Origin: an uncultured Rhodopirellula sp.
GTDB taxonomy: Bacteria > Planctomycetota > Planctomycetia > Pirellulales > Pirellulaceae
NCBI GenBank assembly: GCA_913061385.1
Contig: CAJXTM010000273.1
Coordinates: 1 to 6,030 of the forward strand
DNA length: 6,030 bases
Direction of reading: 5' to 3'
A program made the position numbers and the translations under genes. The stretch's first letter is position 1. The number at the start of each line of letters is the position of its first letter. Under the pieces are notes generated by a model. The model saw only the letters and a list, made by a program, of their open reading frames with translations, searched no databases and was not told the DNA's origin. Positions 1 through 6,030 of the stretch are shown here, one piece after another.

Positions 1-49
1 ATCTACACGTAAGGAGTCGTCGGCAGCGTCAGATGTGTATAAGAGACAG
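1..49 (+). other. Illumina Nextera i5 adapter (artefact)
   Basis: This is not genomic sequence. It reads in order as the end of the P5 segment (1-8, ATCTACAC), an 8-base index (9-16, GTAAGGAG, which I recall as Nextera index N505/S505), the Nextera read-1 primer part (17-30, TCGTCGGCAGCGTC) and the 19-base Tn5 mosaic end (31-49, AGATGTGTATAAGAGACAG). The order and spacing match the library construct exactly. Genomic sequence starts at 50. The segment is the exact reverse complement of 5982-6030. Confidence 0.98.
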
Positions 50-231
50 CAGCGAACCAGTGGATGCTTGAGCTAAATCGGAGCTCTGACCTCGCAATCT
101 ATCTCCTGAACAATGGCCAAGCAGAGTTCACGGATGAAGAGTTTGTTGACTATGTAGGTCGGATCGCGTTTTGGTTTGAGCACGGACTAGCCGTTTGCGG
201 CGGGGGTTCTCGGTCTGGCGGGGGGGGGTGA
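50..231 (+). CDS. 3' end of an unrecognised gene, cut by contig edge, possibly frameshifted
   Basis: An open frame enters from the left edge (first whole codon at 52) and ends at TGA 229-231, giving about 59 residues with no start in view. The first 45 or so residues look like ordinary protein, for example YLLNNGQAEFTDEEF and YVGRIAFWFEHGL, acidic and then aromatic. I do not recognise a family. The last residues are odd: GGGSRSGGGG, encoded by very G-rich DNA with a run of nine G at 220-228. A different frame is open from 180 to TAA 309-311 and reads protein-like residues (ISLPIIGQFGWNEVRVS). A one-base error in the G-rich stretch would join the two and move the gene end to 311. The annotated frame also reopens after the TGA up to 366, so open frame alone does not settle it. 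The gene could be intact with a glycine tail, broken, or misassembled near the contig end. Confidence 0.45.
220..228 (+). repeat. Homopolymer run of nine G
   Basis: Nine consecutive G at 220-228 follow a shorter run of five G at 202-206. Both lie just before the apparent end of the left-edge gene. Long G runs are prone to indels in sequencing and assembly, and this one sits within 180 bases of an adapter-capped contig end, so its length should not be trusted. Confidence 0.85.
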
Positions 232-392
232 GAATCTCTCTTCCCATTATTGGGCAATTCGGTTGGAATGAGGTTCGAGTTTCACGGCAGGATATGGGGT
301 CCTTGCTGTAAGGCGGTTATGCGTAAAAGAGGTTCCCGCCATGGGGGTTATTCTTTCAAATCATAAGTCATTCCAGGGATGGGAACACTTTC
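232..392. other. Region upstream of the MscS-type channel gene
   Basis: If the left-edge gene ends at 231, this is a 161-base leader for the channel gene; if that gene is frameshifted, the gap shrinks to 312-392. I see no convincing -35/-10 pair, operator or terminator. A four-base-pair inverted repeat (CCCA/TGGG at 243-254) is too short to interpret. Confidence 0.4.
376..384 (+). promoter_or_regulatory. Possible ribosome binding site for the channel gene start at 393
   Basis: The purine-rich stretch GGGATGGGA ends eight bases before ATG 393. It is a weak Shine-Dalgarno match (GGGA core) but better than anything in front of the alternative start at 471, so it gives mild support to the upstream start. 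Confidence 0.3.
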
Positions 393-2798
393 ATGAGATC
401 AGCAAGTGACGCTGAGGAATCCTTTTGCTTTGCAGGGTTTCGTCTGAGTCGTACTCTCGGGCATGTTTGCATGGCGATTCTTGGAAAGCGAATTGGTACT
501 TCGAGTTTGAGTCGAGCACCGTTATGTTTGATGCTCTATCTTGCATTTTCGATTCATTTACTTCATGCCGCAGGTGCCGTAGAAAAAACTCTGATCGGGA
601 CGATTCAGGCCGGTGCTGCACCACAAACAGAATCACAAGTCGTTTCACCAGATTTTGCCGGCATACAGGAAGAGTGCCGTGTCAGAATCAAGGGTTTGAG
701 CGATGAAATATTAGTCGCTCAGGCGAATCGTCAGGTCGTGCGTCCGCAGCTAACCAAGGAGCTTGAGCTATGGGGGCAGTTGGAAATCATTGTCGAGGAA
801 TGGCGTTTGGCTCATGACGATCGCACACGGCACGAGTTGGGCTTGGAAACGGAGTCAGGGGCATCGACGCAAAAGCATCGGCCTCCATTATCGTTTCTTG
901 AGGTTGATGAGTTGCGGGGGCGTCGTGTTGCCGTGGCAAGTTCGCTCAAGGCATTGCAACTCGAAGTGGTATCCGAGCAGCGTGTCGCTGACGGCATCAA
1001 TCAGGACTATCGCGAAGCAGAGCAGGAACGACGTAAAACGATCGAATTGCTCAATGGCAGTTTGGTATCGCAACGTTTGGCTTTGCAGCAAGTCCTCGCC
1101 CTGCGGACCCTGCAAAGCCGAGTTTTAAAAGCGAATCTCGATTTGCATGGTGAGCGAATCAATCTGCTGCAGACGCATGCTAAAGATGCGATCTCGGAAA
1201 TCAAGTCACTTGATGCACTCGTGGGTGCTGAAACGAGCCAGTTCAAACTCTCGAAACAGGAGTTGAGCCAACGAATCTTGGTTCTTGATGAATTTGAGGA
1301 ACAGGTGCGAAAGCAATTGTCTGTGCTCGATACGCAAATGCGTGAACTCATGAGACGTAGGCACACGGGACAGGAATTCAACGAATCGAACTATGAGATC
1401 GTCCGCGAAGAGTCACAACTGCTGCGGGATCTGTTAGCCAATACAAGTCTGTTCAAGGAATGTTGGCGTCGAAGATACGAACTTTCGAATTTTGAAATAT
1501 CAGCGAGCGTTATCGAGCAATGGCTGGAGGATGGAGAGCAGTTGGGCCAGCAGGTGGCTCAAATTGATGAAAAACTGCGTTTGCGAACGCGACAGCGACG
1601 CGAAACTTTGTCGCTGCTGACGAGAGCTGCAGGAACGGTCAGTGCTGTGACTGGCAGTTCGGTGACGCTGAACGGTGCGCGATTAGATCCAGAAGCAGTT
1701 GCCCGTATACAAGAACTTGAAAACGTTCTTGACTTCTATGGCGGTGTTCAGGTTCTCGCGACAACGGGAAGTCGGCTTTGTGACTTGTTTCTCGAAGATC
1801 TGCGTAAAGAGCGGGGAGCGTATTCACTTGCTGATAACGCAGAGCTATTTTGGGGCTGGCTCATCGCAGCTTGGGAATTTGAGATCACCGAGAGCGATGG
1901 AAAGGCAATCACCGTTAAAAAAGTCGTGATCGGTTTAGCGTTGCTGTTGTTTGGCTACTTCGTCAGTCGAGCCATTGCGTCTCTGGTTGCCTATAAAGTG
2001 TTGCCACGTTTTGGAGTGAGCCATGCTGCGGCGTCTGTGCTTCGGTCAGTCATGTTATACGCCATGATTGTTGCATTGTTTTTTGTCTCGCTTGACATTG
2101 TTAATGTTCCGTTGACGTTCTTTGCTTTCTTCGGCGGTGCCGCTGCGATTGGGCTTGGCTTTGGTAGTCAGAACCTGCTTAATAACTTCATCAGTGGATT
2201 GATCCTGTTGGTGGAGCGTCCGATTCGTGTCGGTGATCTTGTGAATGTCGATGGAATCGATGCCAATGTTGAGCACATTGGTGCCCGTAGTACACGCGTG
2301 AGGACAGGGTCGAATCTTGAAATCCTTGTGCCCAATAGTAAGTTCCTCGAAAACAATGTGACCAACTGGACGCTATCAGATACACGCATACGAACAAGCG
2401 TCAGTGTGGGCGTTGCCTATGGTTCGCCTGTGAACGAAGTGATAGAGCGTTTGAAGCAGGTGATACGAGAGCAGGATAACGTGCTGCTGACTCCGGAGCC
2501 GATTGTGCTGTTTCAAGATTTTGGTGATAGCTCACTTGCTTTTGAGGTTCATTTCTGGGTGCAAATGAAACGGATTATGGATGGTGCCAAAGTTCGGAGC
2601 AGTGTGCGAGCAGCGATTGATGAGGACTTTCGAAGAGCCGGAATCGTAATCGCGTTTCCTCAAAGAGATGTGCACATTGACATGAGCTCACCCTTGGAGG
2701 TGCGTCTGACCGGAGATAACGATGTCGCCTTGTCCAGTGAGGATGTTGGGGACTCGCGGATCATCAGTGGGGTTCACCGGTTGAGACGCGTCGGCTGA
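393..2798 (+). CDS. MscS-family mechanosensitive ion channel with large coiled-coil periplasmic domain
   Basis: This is probably an inner-membrane channel that opens under membrane tension to release solutes on osmotic downshock. Seen in the 801 residues: a signal-peptide-like hydrophobic stretch at 44-57 with a likely cleavage site after AGA (residue 62); a charged, Leu/Gln/Glu/Arg-rich, coiled-coil-like region at about 90-445; an aromatic amphipathic stretch at 484-495; membrane helices near 511-532, 553-571 and 574-606. The third helix has the family hallmark GLGFGSQNLLNNFISG (587-602) followed by ERPIRVGD (608-615). The beta-domain motif VPNSKFLENNVTNW (646-659) and terminal AFPQRDVHI (754-762) complete the MscS body. 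It resembles the MscK/YjeP type but is shorter than those roughly 1,100-residue proteins and has only three clear channel helices. The true start may be Met27 (471), which gives a normal-length signal peptide. It is convergent with corA. Family assignment is firm; gating and physiological role are inference. Confidence 0.95.
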   Translation: MRSASDAEESFCFAGFRLSRTLGHVCMAILGKRIGTSSLSRAPLCLMLYLAFSIHLLHAAGAVEKTLIGTIQAGAAPQTESQVVSPDFAGIQEECRVRIKGLSDEILVAQANRQVVRPQLTKELELWGQLEIIVEEWRLAHDDRTRHELGLETESGASTQKHRPPLSFLEVDELRGRRVAVASSLKALQLEVVSEQRVADGINQDYREAEQERRKTIELLNGSLVSQRLALQQVLALRTLQSRVLKANLDLHGERINLLQTHAKDAISEIKSLDALVGAETSQFKLSKQELSQRILVLDEFEEQVRKQLSVLDTQMRELMRRRHTGQEFNESNYEIVREESQLLRDLLANTSLFKECWRRRYELSNFEISASVIEQWLEDGEQLGQQVAQIDEKLRLRTRQRRETLSLLTRAAGTVSAVTGSSVTLNGARLDPEAVARIQELENVLDFYGGVQVLATTGSRLCDLFLEDLRKERGAYSLADNAELFWGWLIAAWEFEITESDGKAITVKKVVIGLALLLFGYFVSRAIASLVAYKVLPRFGVSHAAASVLRSVMLYAMIVALFFVSLDIVNVPLTFFAFFGGAAAIGLGFGSQNLLNNFISGLILLVERPIRVGDLVNVDGIDANVEHIGARSTRVRTGSNLEILVPNSKFLENNVTNWTLSDTRIRTSVSVGVAYGSPVNEVIERLKQVIREQDNVLLTPEPIVLFQDFGDSSLAFEVHFWVQMKRIMDGAKVRSSVRAAIDEDFRRAGIVIAFPQRDVHIDMSSPLEVRLTGDNDVALSSEDVGDSRIISGVHRLRRVG

Positions 2799-3037
2799 GG
2801 ATCCGGACCGCGTTCTGGCTTCGAGTTGTATATCGGTGCTGCGAGTCAATTTGGACTGAGCACGATGGCTTTTGGCGAGCCGCAGCAAGGGCGGATACTT
2901 GTTAAGTAGCAGGTTTTGTTGCATTGCCATCTGAACTAGCAGTCGGGGCACGTAGTACCGTGCTCGGCAGCCAGACACAGATTTGAATTTGAGGAGCACA
3001 TTGCGAAGGTTGGGTTTCGCCTGGCGAGTGGCAGATG

Positions 3038-3070
3038 GGCCTTTGTCTTGGTTGCAGTAGTCCAAGGGCC
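3038..3070. other. Imperfect inverted repeat in convergent gap (possible terminator)
   Basis: GGCCTTTG at 3038-3045 can pair with CAAGGGCC at 3063-3070 (eight pairs including one G-U, loop of 17). An alternative inner stem CTTGG/CCAAG (3047-3051 with 3062-3066) competes with it. No T-run follows directly. Its place between two converging genes is where a bidirectional terminator would be expected, but the sequence evidence is weak. Confidence 0.2.
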
Positions 3071-3085
3071 GGTGCCTAGGTTCTG

Positions 3086-3115
3086 GTTGCAATTCGTGAC
3101 CGCAACTCGGGTTTT
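3086..3115 (+). terminator. Weak hairpin plus short T-run downstream of the channel gene
   Basis: GTTGC (3086-3090) pairs with GCAAC (3102-3106) around an 11-base loop, and TTTT follows at 3112-3115 after TCGGG. The stem is only five pairs and the T-run is short and displaced, so this is a poor match to an intrinsic terminator. It is listed only because nothing better is visible in the gap. Confidence 0.12.
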
Positions 3116-3142
3116 GTAGGTGCCTGGAATTTGTTGAGGTGT

Positions 3143-4306
3143 TCAGGCTGCTTTCTGGGTGTTGTGTGAGTGCGATGACTGCACGACAACACGACGCGTC
3201 GGTCGCCTCGGTTTGCTTTCTGACGGTGCAGCTTGCTGCGGCGAATTTTCGATTGGTGTGCGTCGTAACCAACCGCGACGATGAAAGTAAAATAACGTAC
3301 CTGCAATCATCAACCCCATCATCGTAAGAGCTGCTGGGTAGGCACCCTTTAAGGACAGTTCTGGCATTGTTGCGAAGTTCATTCCGTAAACGCCAGCAAG
3401 AAAAGTGGGGGGCACGAAGACGCTGGTTAGCAAGGTTAGAACTTTCATGATCTCGTTGCTCCGGTGGGCAACTGCGGACATGTAAGTGTTGATCAAGCCG
3501 CTGGTTGATTCCCGGTACATGTCGACTACGTCTGACAGTTGGGTGCAGTGGTCAGTTGTGTCGCGTAAATATTCTTCGGTGCTCTTGTCAATGAATGGGC
3601 TGTCGACAGTGAGTAGTGAGAGCACCATTTCGCGTTGAGGCCAGATGCTTCGTCTCAGGCGAACCAAAATGTTCTTTGTCTGGTGAATTTGTGCAAGCAG
3701 TTCAGGTCGCGGGTCTCGCAGTGCGTGTTCCTCAAGTTTCTCGATGCTTTCGCCCAAGGTTTCCAGAACGGGGTAGCAACCATCCACGCATGCATCCAAA
3801 ATGGCGTAGACGAGATAATCAGGGCCTTTGCGTCGGAGGCGAGCTTGGGGATTTTCCAGGCGTTGGTGAATCGGTGCCAAGACGTGTTCGCAGTCCTCGT
3901 GGAACGTCAAAACAACCTGTTTGTCGAAAACGATTCCGAGTTGACTGGGGGTCATGTCGCGGCCGGGGGCAGGCACGCTGTGCGCGATTAGGAGTTGTTG
4001 GTGTTCAAATAACTCCATCTTCGGACGTTGTGGTGCGTTTACCAAGTCCTCCATCGCGAGGGGGGTGATGCGAAAACGTGATGCGATGTCTTGAAGGACA
4101 GTGCCGTCACCTTGGCCGCGAATGTCAATCCACATCAGCTGTCCATCGATTAGCTTGGTGGGCAATTCTTGCACCGAACGGCAGACGAACACCTTTAGAC
4201 GTTGTTCATAGATCAGCGTTACGCACAGTTCAACTGGTTTTGAATTCGAACTCAGGATCAGCGTACCCGGGCGGGCACCAGCTTCGGGACGGCGTCTGGC
4301 AAACAT
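3143..4306 (-). CDS. corA: CorA-family magnesium/divalent cation transporter
   Basis: This is an inner-membrane channel that takes up Mg2+ (often also Co2+ or Ni2+) as a homopentamer. From ATG 4306 it has 387 residues. The N-terminal cytoplasmic domain opens with a PGTL segment and contains PLAMEDLVNAPQRPKMELFE (82-101), the conserved CorA pattern. A long charged helical stretch follows (about 160-285). Two C-terminal membrane helices (about 289-308 and 323-341) flank the diagnostic YGMNF (307-311) and the loop MPEL...YP (314-324). The frame is open upstream to a TTG at 4420, but 4306 is the first ATG and places the PGTL segment where family members start; no Shine-Dalgarno sequence supports either. 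Beyond the second helix and HRRGWL lies an unusual tail of about 40 residues, Arg/Lys- and Ser-rich, where most CorA proteins end within a few residues. The gene is convergent with the MscS-type gene and divergent from the hydrolase. Function is secure at family level; ion preference is not readable. Confidence 0.95.
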   Translation of the reverse strand: MFARRRPEAGARPGTLILSSNSKPVELCVTLIYEQRLKVFVCRSVQELPTKLIDGQLMWIDIRGQGDGTVLQDIASRFRITPLAMEDLVNAPQRPKMELFEHQQLLIAHSVPAPGRDMTPSQLGIVFDKQVVLTFHEDCEHVLAPIHQRLENPQARLRRKGPDYLVYAILDACVDGCYPVLETLGESIEKLEEHALRDPRPELLAQIHQTKNILVRLRRSIWPQREMVLSLLTVDSPFIDKSTEEYLRDTTDHCTQLSDVVDMYRESTSGLINTYMSAVAHRSNEIMKVLTLLTSVFVPPTFLAGVYGMNFATMPELSLKGAYPAALTMMGLMIAGTLFYFHRRGWLRRTPIENSPQQAAPSESKPRRPTRRVVVQSSHSHNTQKAA

Positions 4307-4568
4307 CGGCGGCGTTCTTTGCGGGGGCTTCAAGCGAAAAGTGCAGTCAATCTGTTCGCGACCATCGCAGAGTCCGTATTTGGGTGTCAAGGCTTGACCA
4401 GAATTGACCCATGTAGGCAAGAGGCTGTCTTTGTGGTTGCCTTTCTTCTCTTTTCAACCGCCTTTGTCTTCAAATTGAGGGCGACCAGCGAATCGCATGC
4501 CACGGGCATCACAAGTGTGCTTATGCGGGGATTGGGATTGGCCTGCGGGCTACAGGGGGCTATTGTCC

Positions 4569-4594
4569 AAACCAACCTAATAACGGGGTGGTTT
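4569..4594. other. Inverted repeat upstream of corA and hydrolase
   Basis: AAACCA (4569-4574) is the exact complement of TGGTTT (4589-4594). After one A-G mismatch, CC (4576-4577) pairs with GG (4586-4587), leaving an eight-base loop. On the plus strand it ends in TTTT (4592-4595), but those T bases are mostly within the stem, so it is not a good terminator. It could be a leader hairpin, a protein-binding site or chance. Confidence 0.25.
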
Positions 4595-4634
4595 TGCTCC
4601 TCTGGCACCGCTGCCGGATTAGCGAGGGGATGTG

Positions 4635-4754
4635 ATGAAGGCACGCGTCAAAGAGCGTGTTTCAATGCTTGTGACGGTATCTGGTTGCTTCCAACGCCAT
4701 CAATGTTTGCTGCACCTTGTTACGTTTTCTGTTGCGTCTTTTGGATCGGAATGA
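4635..4754 (+). CDS. Possible small ORF (39 codons) ahead of the hydrolase
   Basis: ATG 4635 is preceded by GAGGGGA at 4624-4630, with the GAGG core seven bases from the ATG, the best Shine-Dalgarno match in the window. The frame ends at TGA 4752-4754, seven bases before the hydrolase ATG at 4762. The 39-residue product starts MKARVKERVSMLVTVSGC, a basic start followed by a short mildly hydrophobic stretch and a Cys, and has no recognisable motif. The close spacing would fit a translationally coupled leader peptide or small protein, but so short an ORF can arise by chance. I do not assign a function. Confidence 0.22.
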   Translation: MKARVKERVSMLVTVSGCFQRHQCLLHLVTFSVASFGSE

Positions 4755-4761
4755 CTCACTG

Positions 4762-5981
4762 ATGAATAAAGAGAGTGCCAGCGAAGAGTTTCCACGCTTG
4801 GCTGATAAATCAGGCCAGGAAGCGGTTGTCATCTTGGTCCACGGGACATACGCCGGTGATAGTTCGCATGAGGGCGATAAGTGGTGGCAATCTGGTAGCC
4901 CTGCGGTCGCTCAGTTGAAATCCCGCCTTCCTCGTGGGGTCAGTATTGCGGAGGGAGCGGAAGTCTTTCATTGGTCAGGCGAGAATAGTGAGCGAGCTCG
5001 TAGCAAAGCAGCGTTGCAGCTCCTTGATCGTCTACGCTCATTGGAAACGGAAGGTCGTGATTACCATTTGGTAGGGCACAGTCATGGTGGCTCGGTTATT
5101 TGGAAGACATTGAAAGCCAAGTCGCTGGGCCGGCAACCACTGGAGCACCTTAAAAGCTGGACAACGGTGGGAACACCTTATTTACAGCATCGAAGCCGTA
5201 GTGTGTTCAACATTTGGAACGTCGCTGGAATCGTAATGGGCGTGCTCTTGATACCGCCTGCAGCCAAAGCAATGTTGCAATTGGGGCGTATGCTGGGCAA
5301 CGCTGTTCGCGGGAATGACATGGTTCTGACGCTGCCTCCGGCAAGCGAGGCAGGTTTGATGGGCGTCATTCGCGCGCCAATTCTTTCAGGTCTTGAATGG
5401 GTTGGGGTGCAAATCGAACACTCGGTTCAGGGTGTTCACATCGGCAGTTATGATCCGGACACGGGAGTCACGTTGTTGGAGTACTTCTTCGGTAGTCTCG
5501 AGGGGGTTCTGTTGATCGCGGTGACGTTAACGTTGTCTTATGTGTTGGTGCATCTTTCCATGCTCAGCATTCGTCCTGCGATCGAGTCCTATCGAATTCA
5601 TGCTGAGGGACGACTGCAGCGATATGCGTTTGAAGTCTATGGTGATCGTTATCTGGCAATTTGGTCCCCGGATGATGAAGCAATCAATGGGTTGCGGTCC
5701 ACGCTCGCTTTTCGAATGTCGTTTGTAAGTAAAATGTTTCCTCAGGAAAGAGTCTTTTTTTCTGATACGTTGGGCTTGTTGTCGCGACCTTACTACTGGG
5801 TGCTGTCACCGATATTCAACCGTTGGTTGCAGCCATCCATTGACCGACTTGTGCGTAATATTGTGACCCGCGCTGCACAGGGAAACGATCGTCCCAGTTC
5901 AATGATTGTTGCAGTAACCCCATCTCCTGTTGGGGAGCTAGCGCATCTCATTCCACCGTTACCACGCTCGCTATGCAAACG
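4762..5981 (+). CDS. Alpha/beta hydrolase (lipase/esterase-like), membrane-associated, 3' end missing
   Basis: This is a probable serine hydrolase acting on an ester, lipid or similar bond; substrate unknown. The 406 complete residues show strand plus oxyanion-type motif VVILVHGTY (22-30), the nucleophile elbow GHSHGG (105-110, Ser107), a following VGTPY (136-140) as in lipases, and WSPDDEAIN (301-309), where Asp304 or Asp305 is a good candidate for the catalytic acid. The catalytic His is not identified and may lie past the contig edge. Two hydrophobic stretches (about 152-170 and 247-268) sit between the nucleophile and the acid and could be membrane segments or a lid. There is no signal peptide, so the N-terminal part is probably cytoplasmic. 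ATG 4762 has only a distant CGGA as ribosome signal; an in-frame TTG at 4741 is possible. No stop occurs before adapter starts at 5982, and residues read beyond Lys406 are artefact. Fold confidence is high, specific activity low. Confidence 0.85.
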
Positions 5982-6030
5982 CTGTCTCTTATACACATCT
6001 GACGCTGCCGACGACTCCTTACGTGTAGAT
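5982..6030 (-). other. Illumina Nextera i5 adapter, reverse complement (artefact)
   Basis: This is the exact reverse complement of 1-49: mosaic end (5982-6000, CTGTCTCTTATACACATCT), read-1 primer part (6001-6014), index complement CTCCTTAC (6015-6022) and P5 segment (6023-6030, GTGTAGAT). It is what read-through of short Nextera inserts gives at the 3' end of read 2. The same index at both ends shows that one library produced both ends of the contig. Genomic sequence ends at 5981. Confidence 0.98.

Larger units (their letters stand above)
2799..3142. other. Intergenic gap between convergent genes
   Basis: These 344 bases separate the stop of the channel gene from the stop of corA. I see no RNA gene or recognisable protein. 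A long minus-strand open frame crosses it (2688-3272) but overlaps the ends of both flanking genes and translates to Arg/Gln/Ser-rich sequence with no motif, so I do not call it. A short inverted repeat lies at 2948-2963 (GCACG/CGTGC). No strong hairpin followed by a T-run is visible on either strand, so termination signals for the two genes are unclear. Confidence 0.5.
4307..4761. other. Intergenic region between divergent corA and hydrolase genes
   Basis: These 455 bases should hold the promoters of both flanking genes. I find no -35/-10 pair I would defend and no riboswitch I recognise, including the Mg2+-sensing M-box. A plus-strand frame open to TGA 4760-4762 yields a Cys/Trp-rich sequence with no motif, lacks an ATG at its 5' end and overlaps corA; its stop overlaps the hydrolase ATG as TGATG. 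I treat it as chance. The contents worth noting are the inverted repeat at 4569-4594 and the small ORF at 4635-4754, listed separately. Confidence 0.5.

Noticed and set aside
2948..2963. GCACG/CGTGC inverted repeat as a terminator
   Set aside because: The stem is only five pairs and no T-run follows on either strand.
2688..3272. Minus-strand 194-codon open frame across the convergent gap
   Set aside because: It overlaps the 3' ends of both the channel gene and corA, has no motif, and is Arg/Gln/Ser-rich as chance frames often are. A relic of an old gene in 2799-3142 cannot be excluded but has no positive support.
3616..4068. Plus-strand open frames of 118 and 150 codons opposite corA
   Set aside because: Both are antisense shadows of the well-supported CorA coding sequence.
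4307..4420. CorA N-terminal extension from TTG 4420 (425 residues)
   Set aside because: The extra 38 residues show no resemblance to CorA, there is no ribosome site before 4420, and ATG 4306 fits the family's usual N-terminus.
4387..4644. Minus-strand 85-codon frame upstream of corA
   Set aside because: It starts at GTG without a ribosome site, has no recognisable motif and lies in the divergent promoter region; probably chance.
4319..4762. Plus-strand 147-codon open frame ending in TGATG overlap with the hydrolase start
   Set aside because: It begins at a TTG and overlaps corA's upstream end. Its product is Cys/Trp-rich without a motif, and it conflicts with the better-supported small ORF at 4635-4754. 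The TGATG overlap can occur by chance.
5793..5996. Minus-strand 67-codon frame opposite the end of the hydrolase
   Set aside because: Its start codon and first residues (MYKRQ) are encoded by the adapter, and the rest is antisense to the hydrolase.
1..6030. A transposon or composite element with 49-bp perfect terminal inverted repeats that include Tn5 mosaic ends
   Set aside because: The repeats are complete Nextera adapter with an index and primer parts, and there is no transposase between them. They are library artefact.

Overview
This 6,030-base window is a contig from a Gram-negative-type bacterium. It is capped at both ends by untrimmed Illumina Nextera adapter: positions 1-49 and their exact reverse complement at 5982-6030. 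Only 50-5981 is genomic. The base composition looks balanced, near half GC by eye. Shine-Dalgarno signals are weak, intergenic gaps are wide, and the MscS-family channel has a signal peptide and a long coiled-coil periplasmic domain. Together these would fit a planctomycete-like bacterium, but that assignment is low-confidence inference; no rRNA or marker gene is present.

Layout: (1) 50-231 (+) is the 3' end of an unrecognised gene that ends in a suspicious G-rich stretch containing a run of nine G; a frameshift there would move its end to 311. (2) 393-2798 (+) is an 801-residue MscS-family mechanosensitive channel: signal peptide, about 420 residues of coiled-coil periplasmic domain, three membrane helices, then the cytoplasmic MscS body. 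(3) 2799-3142 is a gap between convergent genes with only weak inverted repeats. (4) 3143-4306 (-) is a CorA-family Mg2+/divalent cation channel with the YGMNF signature and an unusually long basic C-terminal tail. (5) 4307-4761 is a gap between divergent genes with a possible 39-codon ORF behind a good ribosome binding site. (6) 4762-5981 (+) is an alpha/beta hydrolase (GHSHGG serine elbow) carrying two hydrophobic segments. Its 3' end is lost at the contig edge, and its reading frame runs on into the adapter.

The MscS-type channel and CorA both act in ion and osmotic homeostasis at the inner membrane, but they are convergent and so not one operon. The hydrolase is divergent from corA. I see no evidence of a shared pathway, mobile element, CRISPR array, RNA gene or new multi-gene system. 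The clearest result is technical: the ends are library adapter, and they mimic 49-bp terminal inverted repeats and add false residues to the last protein.
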